Assembly: GCA_021828105.1 (NCBI GenBank)
Contig: JAKATG010000005.1
Span: 1-64,000, forward strand
Origin: Taklimakanibacter sp021828105
GTDB lineage: Bacteria > Pseudomonadota > Alphaproteobacteria > Rhizobiales > Aestuariivirgaceae
Length of the DNA: 64,000 nucleotides
Direction: 5' to 3'
The position numbers were made by a program, and so were the translations under genes. Positions 54,105-62,256 of the stretch are shown piece after piece; within the stretch, counting starts at the first letter, position 1; every line of letters begins with the position of its first letter. The notes beneath the pieces are model-generated. The model was not told the DNA's origin. It did no database searches and saw only the letters and a list, made by a program, of their open reading frames with translations.

Positions 54105-56042
54105 ATGACGCGCCACGATCCCGATCATATCCGCTCCAAGACGACATCCCCCAATTTCCGCAGCGTGCTCGCCGAAAGACTGTCGCGCCGCGACCTGTTG
54201 CGCAGCGGGGCCGCGGCCGCCGCGGCCTCCGCCATCGTGCCCGGCTTCGCCGGCTCGATCTTCGGCGGCGAGGCCATGGCGGGCGGCACCCAGTCATCGC
54301 TCACCTTCACCGAGCTCAAGCGCGTCTATGACAAGACCCATCACGTGGCGCCAGGCTTCACCGCCGAGGTGCTGCTGCGCTGGGGCGACAAGCTGACAGC
54401 GGATGCGGCCGAGTTCGATCCCGCCCAGCAGTCGGCCACCTCGCAGGCGCGGCAGTTCGGCTATAACAACGACTTCGTCGGCTATCTGCCCTTGCCCTTC
54501 GGCTCCAATTCCTCCGAGCATGGCCTGCTCTGCGTCAATCACGAATATCCCAGCCCGCACATCATGTTCCCGACCCTCATCGTCAAGGACGAGGGCGTGG
54601 GCAAGGTCCTGAGCCAGGACCAGGTCGAGGTGCTGAAGGCGGCGATCGGCCATACGGTGGCCGAGATCGAGAAGAAGGACGGCAAATGGCGGCTCGTCGC
54701 CAATTCGCCGCTCAACCGGCGCATCACGGCCGAAACCGAAATGGTGATCGCCGGGCCCGCGGCCGGCCATGCGCAGCTCAAGACGTCGGCCGATCCGACC
54801 GGCACCAAGGTCAAGGGCACCATGGCGAATTGCGGCGGCGGCTACACGCCCTGGGGCACGATCCTCACTTGCGAGGAATTCGCCTATGAATTCTTCGGCG
54901 GCGATGCCGCCAAGACGGCGAACAAGGAGATCGCCGAGCGCGTCGGCTATGAGCCCGGAGACGTCTATGGCTTTGCCCGCTTCAACGACCGCTTCGATGT
55001 CGAGAAGGAGCCCAATGAGATGAACCGCTTCCAATGGGTGGTCGAGATCGATCCCTATGAAGCGGATTCGGTGCCGGTGAAGCGCACTGCGCTCGGCCGC
55101 ATGGGCCATGAAGGGGCGACCGTCGTCGTCAACAAGGACGGCCGCGTCGCCGTCTATATGGGCGATGACGACCACCAGGAATATCTCTATCGCTTCGTCT
55201 CCGCGAAGCCCTTCAATGCGAGCGACCGCAAGGCCAATATTGGTTTGCTCGACGAAGGCGAGCTCGCGGTCGCCAAATTCGAGGCCGACGGCACGCTCAA
55301 TTGGCTGCCGCTGGTCCATGGCCAGGGTCCGCTCACGCCCGAGAACGGCTTTGCCGATCAGGGCGAGGTCTTGATCAAGACGCAACTTGCCGCCGACAAG
55401 CTCGGCGCCACCGGCATGGACCGGCCTGAAGATTTCGAGACCAATCCGGTCTCGGGTCGGGTCTATGCGGTCTTGACCAAGTCGAATAAGCGCAAGCCCG
55501 AGAATCTCAATGCCGCCAATCCGCGGCCGGAAAACAAATGGGGCCATATCGTCGAATTGATCCCGCCGGGCGAGGGCAAGGAAGCCGACCACACCGCCGC
55601 CCAATACAAGTGGGACATCCTCATGCTGTGCGGCGATCCCTCCAAGCCCGAGACCGGCGCCAAATTCCATCCCGACACCACGGCCGACGGCTTCTTCATG
55701 ACGCCCGACAATATCGCCTTCGACCCCAAGGGCCGGATGTTCGTGGCGACCGACGGCATGAACGACTTCGACCTCGCCGACGGCATCTTCGCGGTCGATA
55801 CCGACGGGCCGGCGCGGGCCCTGCCCAAGGCGCTGTTCTGCTGCCCGACGGATGCGGAAGCGACGGGCCCCGCCTTCACGCCCGACGGGGCGACGATGTT
55901 CGTCTCGGTCCAGCATCCGGCCGAGGGCTCGCCGACGATCGAGGCGCCGACCACGCGGTGGCCCGATTTCGACGACAAGATCCCGCCGCGGCCGTCGGTC
56001 GTGGTAATCACTCGCGATGGCGGCGGCCCGATCGGCGGGTAG
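54105..56042 (+). CDS. phoX: PhoX-type alkaline phosphatase (DUF839)
   Basis: The 645-residue protein begins with a Tat signal (RLSRRDLLRSGAAAAAASAI) and continues as a DUF839/PhoX beta-propeller (FGSNSSEHGLLCVNHEYPSP, TMANCGGGYTPWGTILTCEE, MGHEGATVVVNKDGRVAVYM, ENKWGHIVELIPP). It is a periplasmic Ca/Fe-dependent phosphomonoesterase that releases phosphate from organic esters, exported folded. AGGAG precedes the ATG at 54105. The Pho box upstream predicts induction by PhoB during phosphate starvation. Confidence 0.95.
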   Translation: MTRHDPDHIRSKTTSPNFRSVLAERLSRRDLLRSGAAAAAASAIVPGFAGSIFGGEAMAGGTQSSLTFTELKRVYDKTHHVAPGFTAEVLLRWGDKLTADAAEFDPAQQSATSQARQFGYNNDFVGYLPLPFGSNSSEHGLLCVNHEYPSPHIMFPTLIVKDEGVGKVLSQDQVEVLKAAIGHTVAEIEKKDGKWRLVANSPLNRRITAETEMVIAGPAAGHAQLKTSADPTGTKVKGTMANCGGGYTPWGTILTCEEFAYEFFGGDAAKTANKEIAERVGYEPGDVYGFARFNDRFDVEKEPNEMNRFQWVVEIDPYEADSVPVKRTALGRMGHEGATVVVNKDGRVAVYMGDDDHQEYLYRFVSAKPFNASDRKANIGLLDEGELAVAKFEADGTLNWLPLVHGQGPLTPENGFADQGEVLIKTQLAADKLGATGMDRPEDFETNPVSGRVYAVLTKSNKRKPENLNAANPRPENKWGHIVELIPPGEGKEADHTAAQYKWDILMLCGDPSKPETGAKFHPDTTADGFFMTPDNIAFDPKGRMFVATDGMNDFDLADGIFAVDTDGPARALPKALFCCPTDAEATGPAFTPDGATMFVSVQHPAEGSPTIEAPTTRWPDFDDKIPPRPSVVVITRDGGGPIGG

Positions 56043-56052
56043 CTGTCAAATT

Positions 56053-56126
56053 GATTCAAGCTTTCTCCCTAAGAGGTTGAAATCAGATTCAAAAACGATT
56101 TCGTCAAACTGACATCGCCCTGTCGT
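56053..56126. promoter_or_regulatory. Second Pho-box-like region behind phoX
   Basis: CTGACAT-N4-CTGTCGT at 56109-56126 with GATTCAAGC 56 bp upstream copies the phoX promoter layout almost exactly, 11 bp after the phoX stop. The next gene on the plus strand is carbonic anhydrase at 56415, behind a hairpin and a repeat. It may be a promoter for an unseen small transcript or the remnant of a phoX-type duplication. Confidence 0.55.
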
Positions 56127-56214
56127 CAAGGCAGGCAATGATGGCCCAGGTTCAAAGAGAGCCCTCGTTTCGCGGCGGCGTTGCGTAAGCTTGCGGAATG
56201 AGGGGCAGGACATA

Positions 56215-56248
56215 AAAGCGTGATGGCTTGAATCGCCATCACGCTTTA
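56215..56248. terminator. Terminator-like hairpin in the phoX-carbonic anhydrase gap
   Basis: AAAGCGTGATGGC pairs perfectly with GCCATCACGCTTT around a 7-nt loop, with CTTTATCC after it on the plus strand and CTTTTATG on the minus strand. It would stop transcripts from phoX or from the second Pho box. Apart from it, the Pho-like box and the palindrome, the 372-bp gap holds no gene. Confidence 0.7.
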
Positions 56249-56256
56249 TCCGTTTG

Positions 56257-56310
56257 TTTGCGCATGATCTTTTCGGAAAACCGGTATCCACTTTTCCGGA
56301 TCATGCTTTG
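56257..56310. repeat. Hyphomicrobiales intergenic palindrome, copy 2
   Basis: TTTGCGCATGATCTTTTCGG, then AAAACCGGTATCCACTTTTC and CGGATCATGC: the GCATGATC/GATCATGC version of the palindrome at 51351-51408. Confidence 0.85.
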
Positions 56311-56414
56311 AGAGCGCCGTCCCGCCAGGGGCGGCGCTTTGTCATGCCGCCAGCGCTTGCGGCGCCGGCCCCTTTTTGCTTTAGCTCACCCTATCATAAT
56401 GTGAGGGTGGTGGC

Positions 56415-57050
56415 ATGGGCGTCAATTTCCCGCAACGGCTTCTCGACGGCTATGCCAGCTTCCGCGCCGGACGCTATGCCGCGGAGGAAGAGCGCTACCG
56501 CCGCCTCGGCCAGGGCCAGCAGAAACCCACCATCATGATGATCGCCTGCTGCGACTCGCGCGCCGCCCCCGAGACGATCTTCGATGCGGGGCCGGGCGAG
56601 ATCTTCGTCGTGCGCAATGTCGCCAATCTGGTGCCGCCTTATGCGCCGGACGGAAGGCACCATTCGACCAGTGCGGCGCTCGAATTCGCCGTGCTGCAGC
56701 TCGGCGTCCAGCATATCGTCATCATGGGCCACGGGCGCTGCGGCGGCATCAGGGCGATCATGGAGCCGGGCGATCCCTTGAGCACTGGCGACTTCATCGG
56801 CAAGTGGCTCGCCGGGGTGCGCGATGTGGCCGCCGTCGTCGAGCATGACCATGATCACGGCCCGGCGGAACGGCTGACGGCGGTCGAGCAGGCCTCGGTC
56901 GAGCATTCACTCGCCAATCTGCGCACCTTTCCCTGGATCAGGGTGCGCGAGAGCAAGGACCAGCTCACGCTCCATGGCGCATGGTTCGACATCTCGCAGG
57001 GCGAGCTCAATGTCTATGCCGAGACGGAGCGCCGCTGGACGGTGGTGTGA
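56415..57050 (+). CDS. Beta-class carbonic anhydrase
   Basis: The 211-residue protein has the zinc ligands of beta carbonic anhydrases in MIACCDSRAAPETIF and VIMGHGRCGGIRAIM (Cys, His, Cys) plus FVVRNVANLVPPY. It interconverts CO2 and bicarbonate, the substrate of CarAB and carboxylases. The start ATG at 56415 lies close behind the palindrome. The following gene begins 3 bp after its stop. Confidence 0.95.
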   Translation: MGVNFPQRLLDGYASFRAGRYAAEEERYRRLGQGQQKPTIMMIACCDSRAAPETIFDAGPGEIFVVRNVANLVPPYAPDGRHHSTSAALEFAVLQLGVQHIVIMGHGRCGGIRAIMEPGDPLSTGDFIGKWLAGVRDVAAVVEHDHDHGPAERLTAVEQASVEHSLANLRTFPWIRVRESKDQLTLHGAWFDISQGELNVYAETERRWTVV

Positions 57051-57053
57051 GCG

Positions 57054-57353
57054 ATGATCCTCGAACACGCGCTCTTGCAGGTGAAGCCGGGACAAGAGAG
57101 TGCCTTCGAGCAGGCGATGCGCGAGGCACTGCCGCTCATCTCCGCGACGCCGGGCTTCCTCCGGCTCGAGGTCAGGCCTTGCATCGAAGCGAAAGGCAAA
57201 TATCTGCTGCTGGTCGCCTGGGATACGCTCGAAGCCCACACGGATGGCTTTCGCGGCTCAGAGCGCTATGGCGAATGGAAGCGCCTTCTGCATCATTTCT
57301 ATGAGCCCTTCCCGCTGGTCGAGCATTATAGCGCGCCGGTCGCGAGTGCGTGA
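57054..57353 (+). CDS. Antibiotic biosynthesis monooxygenase (ABM) domain protein
   Basis: The 99-residue protein has the ABM dimeric ferredoxin-like fold (HALLQVKPGQESAFEQAMRE, YLLLVAWDTLEAHTDGFRGS, FYEPFPLVEHY). Members are heme-degrading or quinol-type monooxygenases; substrate unknown. It is coupled to the carbonic anhydrase gene and overlaps the convergent gene by 28 bp. Confidence 0.85.
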   Translation: MILEHALLQVKPGQESAFEQAMREALPLISATPGFLRLEVRPCIEAKGKYLLLVAWDTLEAHTDGFRGSERYGEWKRLLHHFYEPFPLVEHYSAPVASA

Positions 57354-58291
57354 GGACGGGCCCCTTCGGGCCACAGCAGGTCTTCGGGCGCGAAGGCCTC
57401 GGCGATCCGCCGGCGCGCGGCAAAGCCCGCTTCGAGATCATGGGTGTTGACGATGGCGAGCCGGAAGCCGCCTGGCGGTGCGGCATGGTCTTCCGGCGGC
57501 TTCGTCTCATGGAAGGTGATCTGGAGGCTCATCACGCCCGGCATGGCGCGCACGGCGCGCTGCAGATCGGCCGGCGGGTGGCGAAAATGCCGGCCATGCC
57601 GGCCGAAGAGCACGACGGAATAGCCGTCGCGGCGCTGGCCTTCCTCGGGAAAATCCCAGCGCTTCCCGGCATAGAGCCGGACGAGCGCTTCGACCCAGCC
57701 CTTGCCATAGAGATCAGGCCACTGATCGGCGAAACGCAAATGCGCTTCGATGATGCGTCCGCCCAGGGTCTCGACATTGAGCATGCCGGTATAGTCGGCA
57801 AGATGCCGGCCTACCCATGAGCCGACATAGTCTTCGAGCGCCGGGCGGCCCTCGCCGTGTATCGTCCAGTAATCGAACATGCCGTTCGACCCGAGAGGCT
57901 TGCCGGTCGTGTGCCGCCACCAGCGCACCTCGCCTTCGACGACGGCGCAATCGGTCGACAGGTGGTCGCCCGTCAAGAGCTCGGTCCAGAAATGTCCCGG
58001 CGTATAGCTCGCCTCATATTCGGCGAGCGAGCGCAAGGCGCCGCTGCCGACGCCCATGCCCTTCAGATTGAAGATCGGCTTGGAGAAGACCGGGAAGCGC
58101 TGGGGGACTATGCCGTGCGGGCCGCAATCGAGCCCCTGGCTCTGGGCGATGCGCAGCTTGTCATAGATCCAGTTGGCGCGCGGATACCAGACCCAAGCGT
58201 CGCAATCCTCGGTCGGTATCAGGACATCGGCCGGGCAGGGGACGGCTTCGAAATACTGCAAGCGCCAGGGGTCTGCTTCACAGACGGGCAT
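57326..58291 (-). CDS. Conserved hypothetical protein, possibly ATP-grasp-like
   Basis: The 321-residue protein was not firmly assigned. FSKPIFNLKGMGVGSGALRS, TELLTGDHLSTDCAVVEGEV and MLNVETLGGRIIEAHLRFAD resemble the order of elements in ATP-grasp ligases, where the last would hold the Mg-binding acidic residues. It starts at 58291 and is divergent from the permease operon. The C-terminal end is Pro/Ala-rich. Confidence 0.6.
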   Translation of the reverse strand: MPVCEADPWRLQYFEAVPCPADVLIPTEDCDAWVWYPRANWIYDKLRIAQSQGLDCGPHGIVPQRFPVFSKPIFNLKGMGVGSGALRSLAEYEASYTPGHFWTELLTGDHLSTDCAVVEGEVRWWRHTTGKPLGSNGMFDYWTIHGEGRPALEDYVGSWVGRHLADYTGMLNVETLGGRIIEAHLRFADQWPDLYGKGWVEALVRLYAGKRWDFPEEGQRRDGYSVVLFGRHGRHFRHPPADLQRAVRAMPGVMSLQITFHETKPPEDHAAPPGGFRLAIVNTHDLEAGFAARRRIAEAFAPEDLLWPEGARPHALATGAL

Positions 58292-58392
58292 GGGTGGACT
58301 CTAGCATCGTTGCCTCGGGATCGCGAGCTACACCATTCTCGTGACAATACGAGTCAGCAACCGTTTCGGTTACAGCTCCTGTCGATTCCATG

Positions 58393-58420
58393 TAGACAAA
58401 GCGCCCGCTTGCGCTATAGT
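58393..58420 (+). promoter_or_regulatory. Candidate promoter of the NCS1 permease operon
   Basis: TAGACA (58393-58398) and TATAGT (58415-58420) with 16-bp spacing give a good sigma-70 promoter, with transcription expected to begin near 58427, about 160 nt before the ATG. Confidence 0.5.
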
Positions 58421-58426
58421 TAACCT

Positions 58427-58514
58427 GTTATCTCGGCGCCATTGCCGAAAAATCCAGGCTTTGAAGCCCCCATCTGCAGATCCTCAAAGATCTCGGTGGG
58501 GGCTTTTGTTTTTG
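58427..58514 (+). ncRNA. Leader RNA with terminator and possible antiterminator
   Basis: AGCCCCCA (58465-58472) pairs with TGGGGGCT (58497-58504), with an inner AGATC/GATCT stem, followed by TTTTGTTTTT: a strong intrinsic terminator that lies 72 bp before the permease ATG and between the promoter and the gene. A small hairpin GGCT-TTGA-AGCC (58457-58468) uses the same AGCC as the terminator's left arm, so the two cannot form together. TCGGC/GCCGA (58432-58448) forms a first hairpin. This is the layout of an attenuator or riboswitch; no known riboswitch consensus was recognised. Confidence 0.6.
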
Positions 58515-58585
58515 CATTTGGACTTGCTCCACATGCGTTGCGTCGCTTCGTGCCTAGACCAAGAAACAGACTTGAGGAAACGCAC

Positions 58586-59908
58586 ATGACAGACAATCAA
58601 CAGCGGGCTCGCGCCTCGTCTCTGACCGAGCTCGAGGCGGAAGCCGATCATCTCTTAGGTGAAGAGTACGAGCACACGCCGGTGCCGGCGAAAGCCCGCC
58701 GCAGCCTGTTCTCGGTCACCATGGTGTGGATCGGCTTTCCGATGATCATCACCGGCGCCATGACCGGATCGATCCTCGTGCTCGGCATGGGCTTTGCCGA
58801 CGCGCTCAAGGCGATGATCATCGGCAATCTCATCATGTTCGCCTATGTCGGGCTTCTGGGGCTCTTGGGCACCGACCGCGGCATGAATTTCGCCCTTCTC
58901 TCCAGCATCGTATTCGGCCGCAAGGGCTATGTCTTCGCCTCGGGCCTTCTGTCGACGCTGCTGCTCGGTTGGTATGCGGTGCAGACCGGCATCACCGGCG
59001 CCCTGATCAGCTCCACCTACGGTCTGAACTATGTGGCGATGACGATCGTCGCGGGCATTCTCTATATCGCCATCACCTTCATCGGCGTGCGCGGCCTGCA
59101 CTGGATCGGCCTCATCTCGGTGCCGCTCTTCGTCATCCTCGGCATCTGGGTCGCTCTCGATGCCGCAAGCACGACGAGCTGGAGCGCCATCATGGCCTAT
59201 CCCGGCAACAATGGCATCGCCACCATGTCGATGGGCGTGGGCCTCACCATCGTGCTCACCTTGTTCGTCGATGCAGGCACCGTGACCGCCGACTTCAACC
59301 GCTGGGCGGCCGATCGCAAAAGCTCGCTCATCTCGACCTTCAGCGCCTTTCCCTTCGCCAATCTCATCGCCATGCTGGTCGGCGGCGTCATGACGGCGGC
59401 GCTGGCGGTGCCCAATGCCAATCCGTTCGGCGTCGACAACATGTTCGGCTATATGAATGGCAAGCAGGCCGCGTGGCTCTCGGTGCTCGCCTTCCTCTTC
59501 CTCTATTGCAATCTGGGATCGGTCTGCGCCCACTGTCTCTATAATGCGGCGACCGGCTGGTCGCGCATTCTCTCGAGCAACATGCGACTGATGGCCATCA
59601 TCCTCGGCGCCATCGGCATCCTGGTCGCCGCCGGCAATATCTGGGCCTTCTTCATCGAGTGGCTGTCGCTGCTCGGCATCCTGGTGCCGCCCATCGGCGC
59701 CATCATCCTGGTCGACCAGTATATCGTCCGCAAGAATTCCGAAGCCTCGGCGGATTGGCGGACCACCGCCTTCATCGCCTGGGCCGCGGGATCGGCGGTA
59801 GCCCTTCTGGTCGAGTTCAAGGCGCCGGAATGGTCGACCGCGATCTCGGCTTTCCTCGTCGCGGCAATCGTCTATTTTGCCATTTCCAAGGTGATGCGCG
59901 AGGCATAA
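58586..59908 (+). CDS. NCS1-family permease (cytosine permease-like, CodB)
   Basis: The 440-residue protein has about twelve hydrophobic helices with the NCS1 pattern (LFSVTMVWIGFPMIITGAMT, LLLGWYAVQTGITGALISST, ADFNRWAADRKS, LVPPIGAIILVDQYIV). CodB-like members bring in cytosine, uracil, allantoin, hydroxymethylpyrimidine or related rings. GAGGAA precedes the ATG. The leader terminator suggests control by the transported compound or its product. The alpha/beta hydrolase follows 76 bp later. Confidence 0.9.
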   Translation: MTDNQQRARASSLTELEAEADHLLGEEYEHTPVPAKARRSLFSVTMVWIGFPMIITGAMTGSILVLGMGFADALKAMIIGNLIMFAYVGLLGLLGTDRGMNFALLSSIVFGRKGYVFASGLLSTLLLGWYAVQTGITGALISSTYGLNYVAMTIVAGILYIAITFIGVRGLHWIGLISVPLFVILGIWVALDAASTTSWSAIMAYPGNNGIATMSMGVGLTIVLTLFVDAGTVTADFNRWAADRKSSLISTFSAFPFANLIAMLVGGVMTAALAVPNANPFGVDNMFGYMNGKQAAWLSVLAFLFLYCNLGSVCAHCLYNAATGWSRILSSNMRLMAIILGAIGILVAAGNIWAFFIEWLSLLGILVPPIGAIILVDQYIVRKNSEASADWRTTAFIAWAAGSAVALLVEFKAPEWSTAISAFLVAAIVYFAISKVMREA

Positions 59909-59984
59909 AGATCTCGCGCAAGAAGAGTATCGAAAGAGGGAGGCCAGGACACTGGCCTCTCGCAATTTGAGGGAGAGATGAACC

Positions 59985-61010
59985 ATGCCACAAGACTATT
60001 CGATCTATGATGCCGGCACCGTGGTGCTGCAATCGGGCGCGGCGCTGCGCGACTGCAAACTCGCCTACAAGACCTTCGGCAAGCTCAATGCCAAGAAGGA
60101 CAATGTGATCGTCTATCCGACCTGGTATTCCGGCCAGCATTACGACAATGAATGGCTCGTCGGCGAAGGCATGGGGCTCGATCCCGGAAAATATTTCATC
60201 ATCATCCCGAACATGCTGGGCAACGGTCTCTCCTCTTCGCCGAGCAACATGCCCGAGCCCTATAATGCGTCGCGCTTCCCCGATGTGACGCCCTATGACA
60301 ATGTCAAATTGCAGCACCGGCTGGTGCATGACGAGCTCGGCATCAAGCGTGTCAAGCTGGTCATCGGCTGGTCGATGGGGGCGCTGCAGGCCTTCCATTG
60401 GGGTGCGCTCTTCCCCGACATGGTCGAGCGCATCCTGCCCTTCTGCGGCTCGGCCAAATGCTCGAGGCACAATTTCGTCTTCCTCGAAGGCGTCAAGGCG
60501 GCGCTGACGGCCGATGCCGCCTGGAACAACGGCTGGTACAAGGAAAAGCCGGCCAAGGGCCTGCGCGCGGCGGCGCGCGTCTATGCCGGCTGGGGCTTCT
60601 CGCAGAGTTTCTATCGCGAAGAGCTCGATCTCAAGACGCTCGGCTTCGCATCCCTCGAGGATTTCCTTGTCGCCTTCTGGGAGGGTTTCTTTTTGCCCAA
60701 GGACGCCAACAACCTGCTCACCATGCTGTGGACCTGGCAGAATGGCGACATCAGCAAGAACGAGCTTTACAAGGGCGATTTCCGCAAGGCGCTCGGCGCC
60801 ATCAAGGCCAAGGCCTATGTGATGCCCGGCCAGACCGACCTCTATTTCCCGCCGGAGGACAGCGCCATCGAGGTCAAGCACATGCCGAATGCAAAGCTCA
60901 TTCCCATGCCCTCGATCTGGGGCCATTTCGCCGGCGGCCCCGGGACGAATCCTGAGGATGTGAAGTTCCTCGACAAATATGTGAAGGAGCTGCTCAACAC
61001 GCCGGTATAG
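59985..61010 (+). CDS. Alpha/beta hydrolase, homoserine O-acetyltransferase-like (MetX fold)
   Basis: The 341-residue protein has the nucleophile elbow VIGWSMGALQAFHWG, the acid in MPGQTDLYFPPEDSAIEVKH and the catalytic His in SIWGHFAGGPGTNPED, with the MetX-like N-terminus LAYKTFGKLNAKKDNVIVYP. Many such proteins are not acetyltransferases but hydrolases of small amides or esters. In operon with an NCS1 permease it may hydrolyse the imported compound. Confidence 0.85.
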   Translation: MPQDYSIYDAGTVVLQSGAALRDCKLAYKTFGKLNAKKDNVIVYPTWYSGQHYDNEWLVGEGMGLDPGKYFIIIPNMLGNGLSSSPSNMPEPYNASRFPDVTPYDNVKLQHRLVHDELGIKRVKLVIGWSMGALQAFHWGALFPDMVERILPFCGSAKCSRHNFVFLEGVKAALTADAAWNNGWYKEKPAKGLRAAARVYAGWGFSQSFYREELDLKTLGFASLEDFLVAFWEGFFLPKDANNLLTMLWTWQNGDISKNELYKGDFRKALGAIKAKAYVMPGQTDLYFPPEDSAIEVKHMPNAKLIPMPSIWGHFAGGPGTNPEDVKFLDKYVKELLNTPV

Positions 61011-61035
61011 CGCTTCGAGGCTGCCTCAACATTTC

Positions 61036-61064
61036 CCCTCTCCCGTCCGAAGGATTGGAGAGGG
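61036..61064. repeat. REP-like hairpin between convergent genes
   Basis: CCCTCTCC (61036-61043) pairs with GGAGAGGG (61057-61064). It is akin to the arms of the 161-bp repeats and lies between the convergent hydrolase and the minus-strand secreted protein, perhaps as a terminator. Confidence 0.6.
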
Positions 61065-61077
61065 TCATGCTTCGCCT

Positions 61078-61380
61078 TTACCAGTCCCACATCCGGAAGC
61101 CGCGGCCATATGGTTGGCAATAGTTCGGCAGCCTGCCATAGACGTTATAGTAGAAGAGGCAGTCGTCGGTCCAGCCGGCATTGGGCTCGCCGGGGCGGGG
61201 GGCGCGGAAGTTCTGCTTCACCCGCGGCTGCTGCGGCTTCTTCTCGACCACCTTCTTCTTTTTCTTCTTCACGGTCTGGGATGTCTGGGCGGCTTCGGCC
61301 TTGTCGATCGTGACAAGGGGCAGGTGCGCCGGCGCGAAGCCCGCGAGCATCGCGGCGATGATGAGATGACGCAAACCCAT
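61078..61380 (-). CDS. Secreted basic/proline-rich protein, unknown function
   Basis: The 100-residue product has an N-terminal hydrophobic segment (LIIAAMLAGFAPAHLPLV), a poly-lysine run followed by VVEKKPQQPRVKQNFR, and a C-terminal DDCLFYYNVYGRLPNYCQPY with two cysteines. GGAG lies 10 bp before the ATG at 61380; a GTG at 61389 is less well placed. It is not a recognised family and is 82 bp downstream of the SIMPL gene in the same direction. Confidence 0.6.
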   Translation of the reverse strand: MGLRHLIIAAMLAGFAPAHLPLVTIDKAEAAQTSQTVKKKKKKVVEKKPQQPRVKQNFRAPRPGEPNAGWTDDCLFYYNVYGRLPNYCQPYGRGFRMWDW

Positions 61381-61461
61381 GATCCACACTCTCCTTCACG
61401 GCCGGCGGAAAACCGCTCCGCCGGCCTTTGATGTGGGAGTCAAATCAACGGTTTACAGCCG

Positions 61462-62184
61462 TTACTTGATCTCCCACGCGATGTTCACATCGATCGCGAC
61501 GGTCTGCTCGCCTTCGGCGATCGGCACGGCGCTCGGCGCCGCGTCGGCCCTGACCGCCTTGCCATAATAGACAGGCTGCGGCGGCTGGTAGTTGCCTTCG
61601 CTCAAGGACATGATCTGGCCAAGCGAGATACGCGTCGTCTCGGCATAGAGTTTCGCCTTGCGCTCGGCATCGGCGACCGCGAGCTTGCGCGCCTCGTCCT
61701 TGAACTTCTCGTCATCGGCAATGGCGAACATCACGCCATTGATCTGGTTCGAGCCTTCGCCCACCACCTTGTCGAGCACCGCACCCAGCGTGTCGAGCTT
61801 CTTCACCGAGACGGTCACGGTGTTCGACACGTCATAGCCTATTACGCGCGGCGGCTGAGCATTATTCTGGTCATATTGATAGCGCGGATTGATCATGAAA
61901 TTGGAGGTCTGGATGTCCTTGGCCTCGATGCCGGACGCCTTGAGGCTGGCAAAGACCTTCTCCATGGCGGCGGTGTTCTGGGTCAGGGCCTCGCGCGCCG
62001 TCTGGGCCTGGGTCGTGACGCCGACATTGACGACCGCCATGTCGGGCTTGGCTTTCACCTCGCCATGTCCGTTGAGTGAGATGAGGCGCGGCATAGATTT
62101 GGACTCCTGAGCTAGAGACGGGGTGGCGAGAGCGGCAGCAGCAAGGCCGGTGAGGCCCAGAGCAGCGAGAGAGCGGCGGTCCAT
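61462..62184 (-). CDS. SIMPL domain (DUF541) periplasmic protein
   Basis: The 240-residue protein has a signal peptide (RRSLAALGLTGLAAAALATP) and the SIMPL domain (ISLNGHGEVKAKPDMAVVNV, QTSNFMINPRYQYD, ALDKV-type KLDTLGAVLDKVVGEGSNQI). The family includes E. coli YggE, which protects against oxidative stress. The ATG at 62184 follows GGGAG. Confidence 0.9.
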   Translation of the reverse strand: MDRRSLAALGLTGLAAAALATPSLAQESKSMPRLISLNGHGEVKAKPDMAVVNVGVTTQAQTAREALTQNTAAMEKVFASLKASGIEAKDIQTSNFMINPRYQYDQNNAQPPRVIGYDVSNTVTVSVKKLDTLGAVLDKVVGEGSNQINGVMFAIADDEKFKDEARKLAVADAERKAKLYAETTRISLGQIMSLSEGNYQPPQPVYYGKAVRADAAPSAVPIAEGEQTVAIDVNIAWEIK

Positions 62185-62256
62185 GAAAGACTCCCAGTGG
62201 AAACCAGCCATCAGATGGGAGCCGATTGCGGCGGCGCTGTGGCAGGAAATAATTCG

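Noticed and set aside
54294..55916. 540-residue minus-strand frame inside phoX
   Set aside because: Shadow of phoX, which has a Tat signal and a Pho box in the correct orientation.
58427..58585. TPP, purine or preQ1 riboswitch upstream of the NCS1 permease
   Set aside because: None of the conserved cores of these classes was found; only a generic terminator/antiterminator layout is supported.
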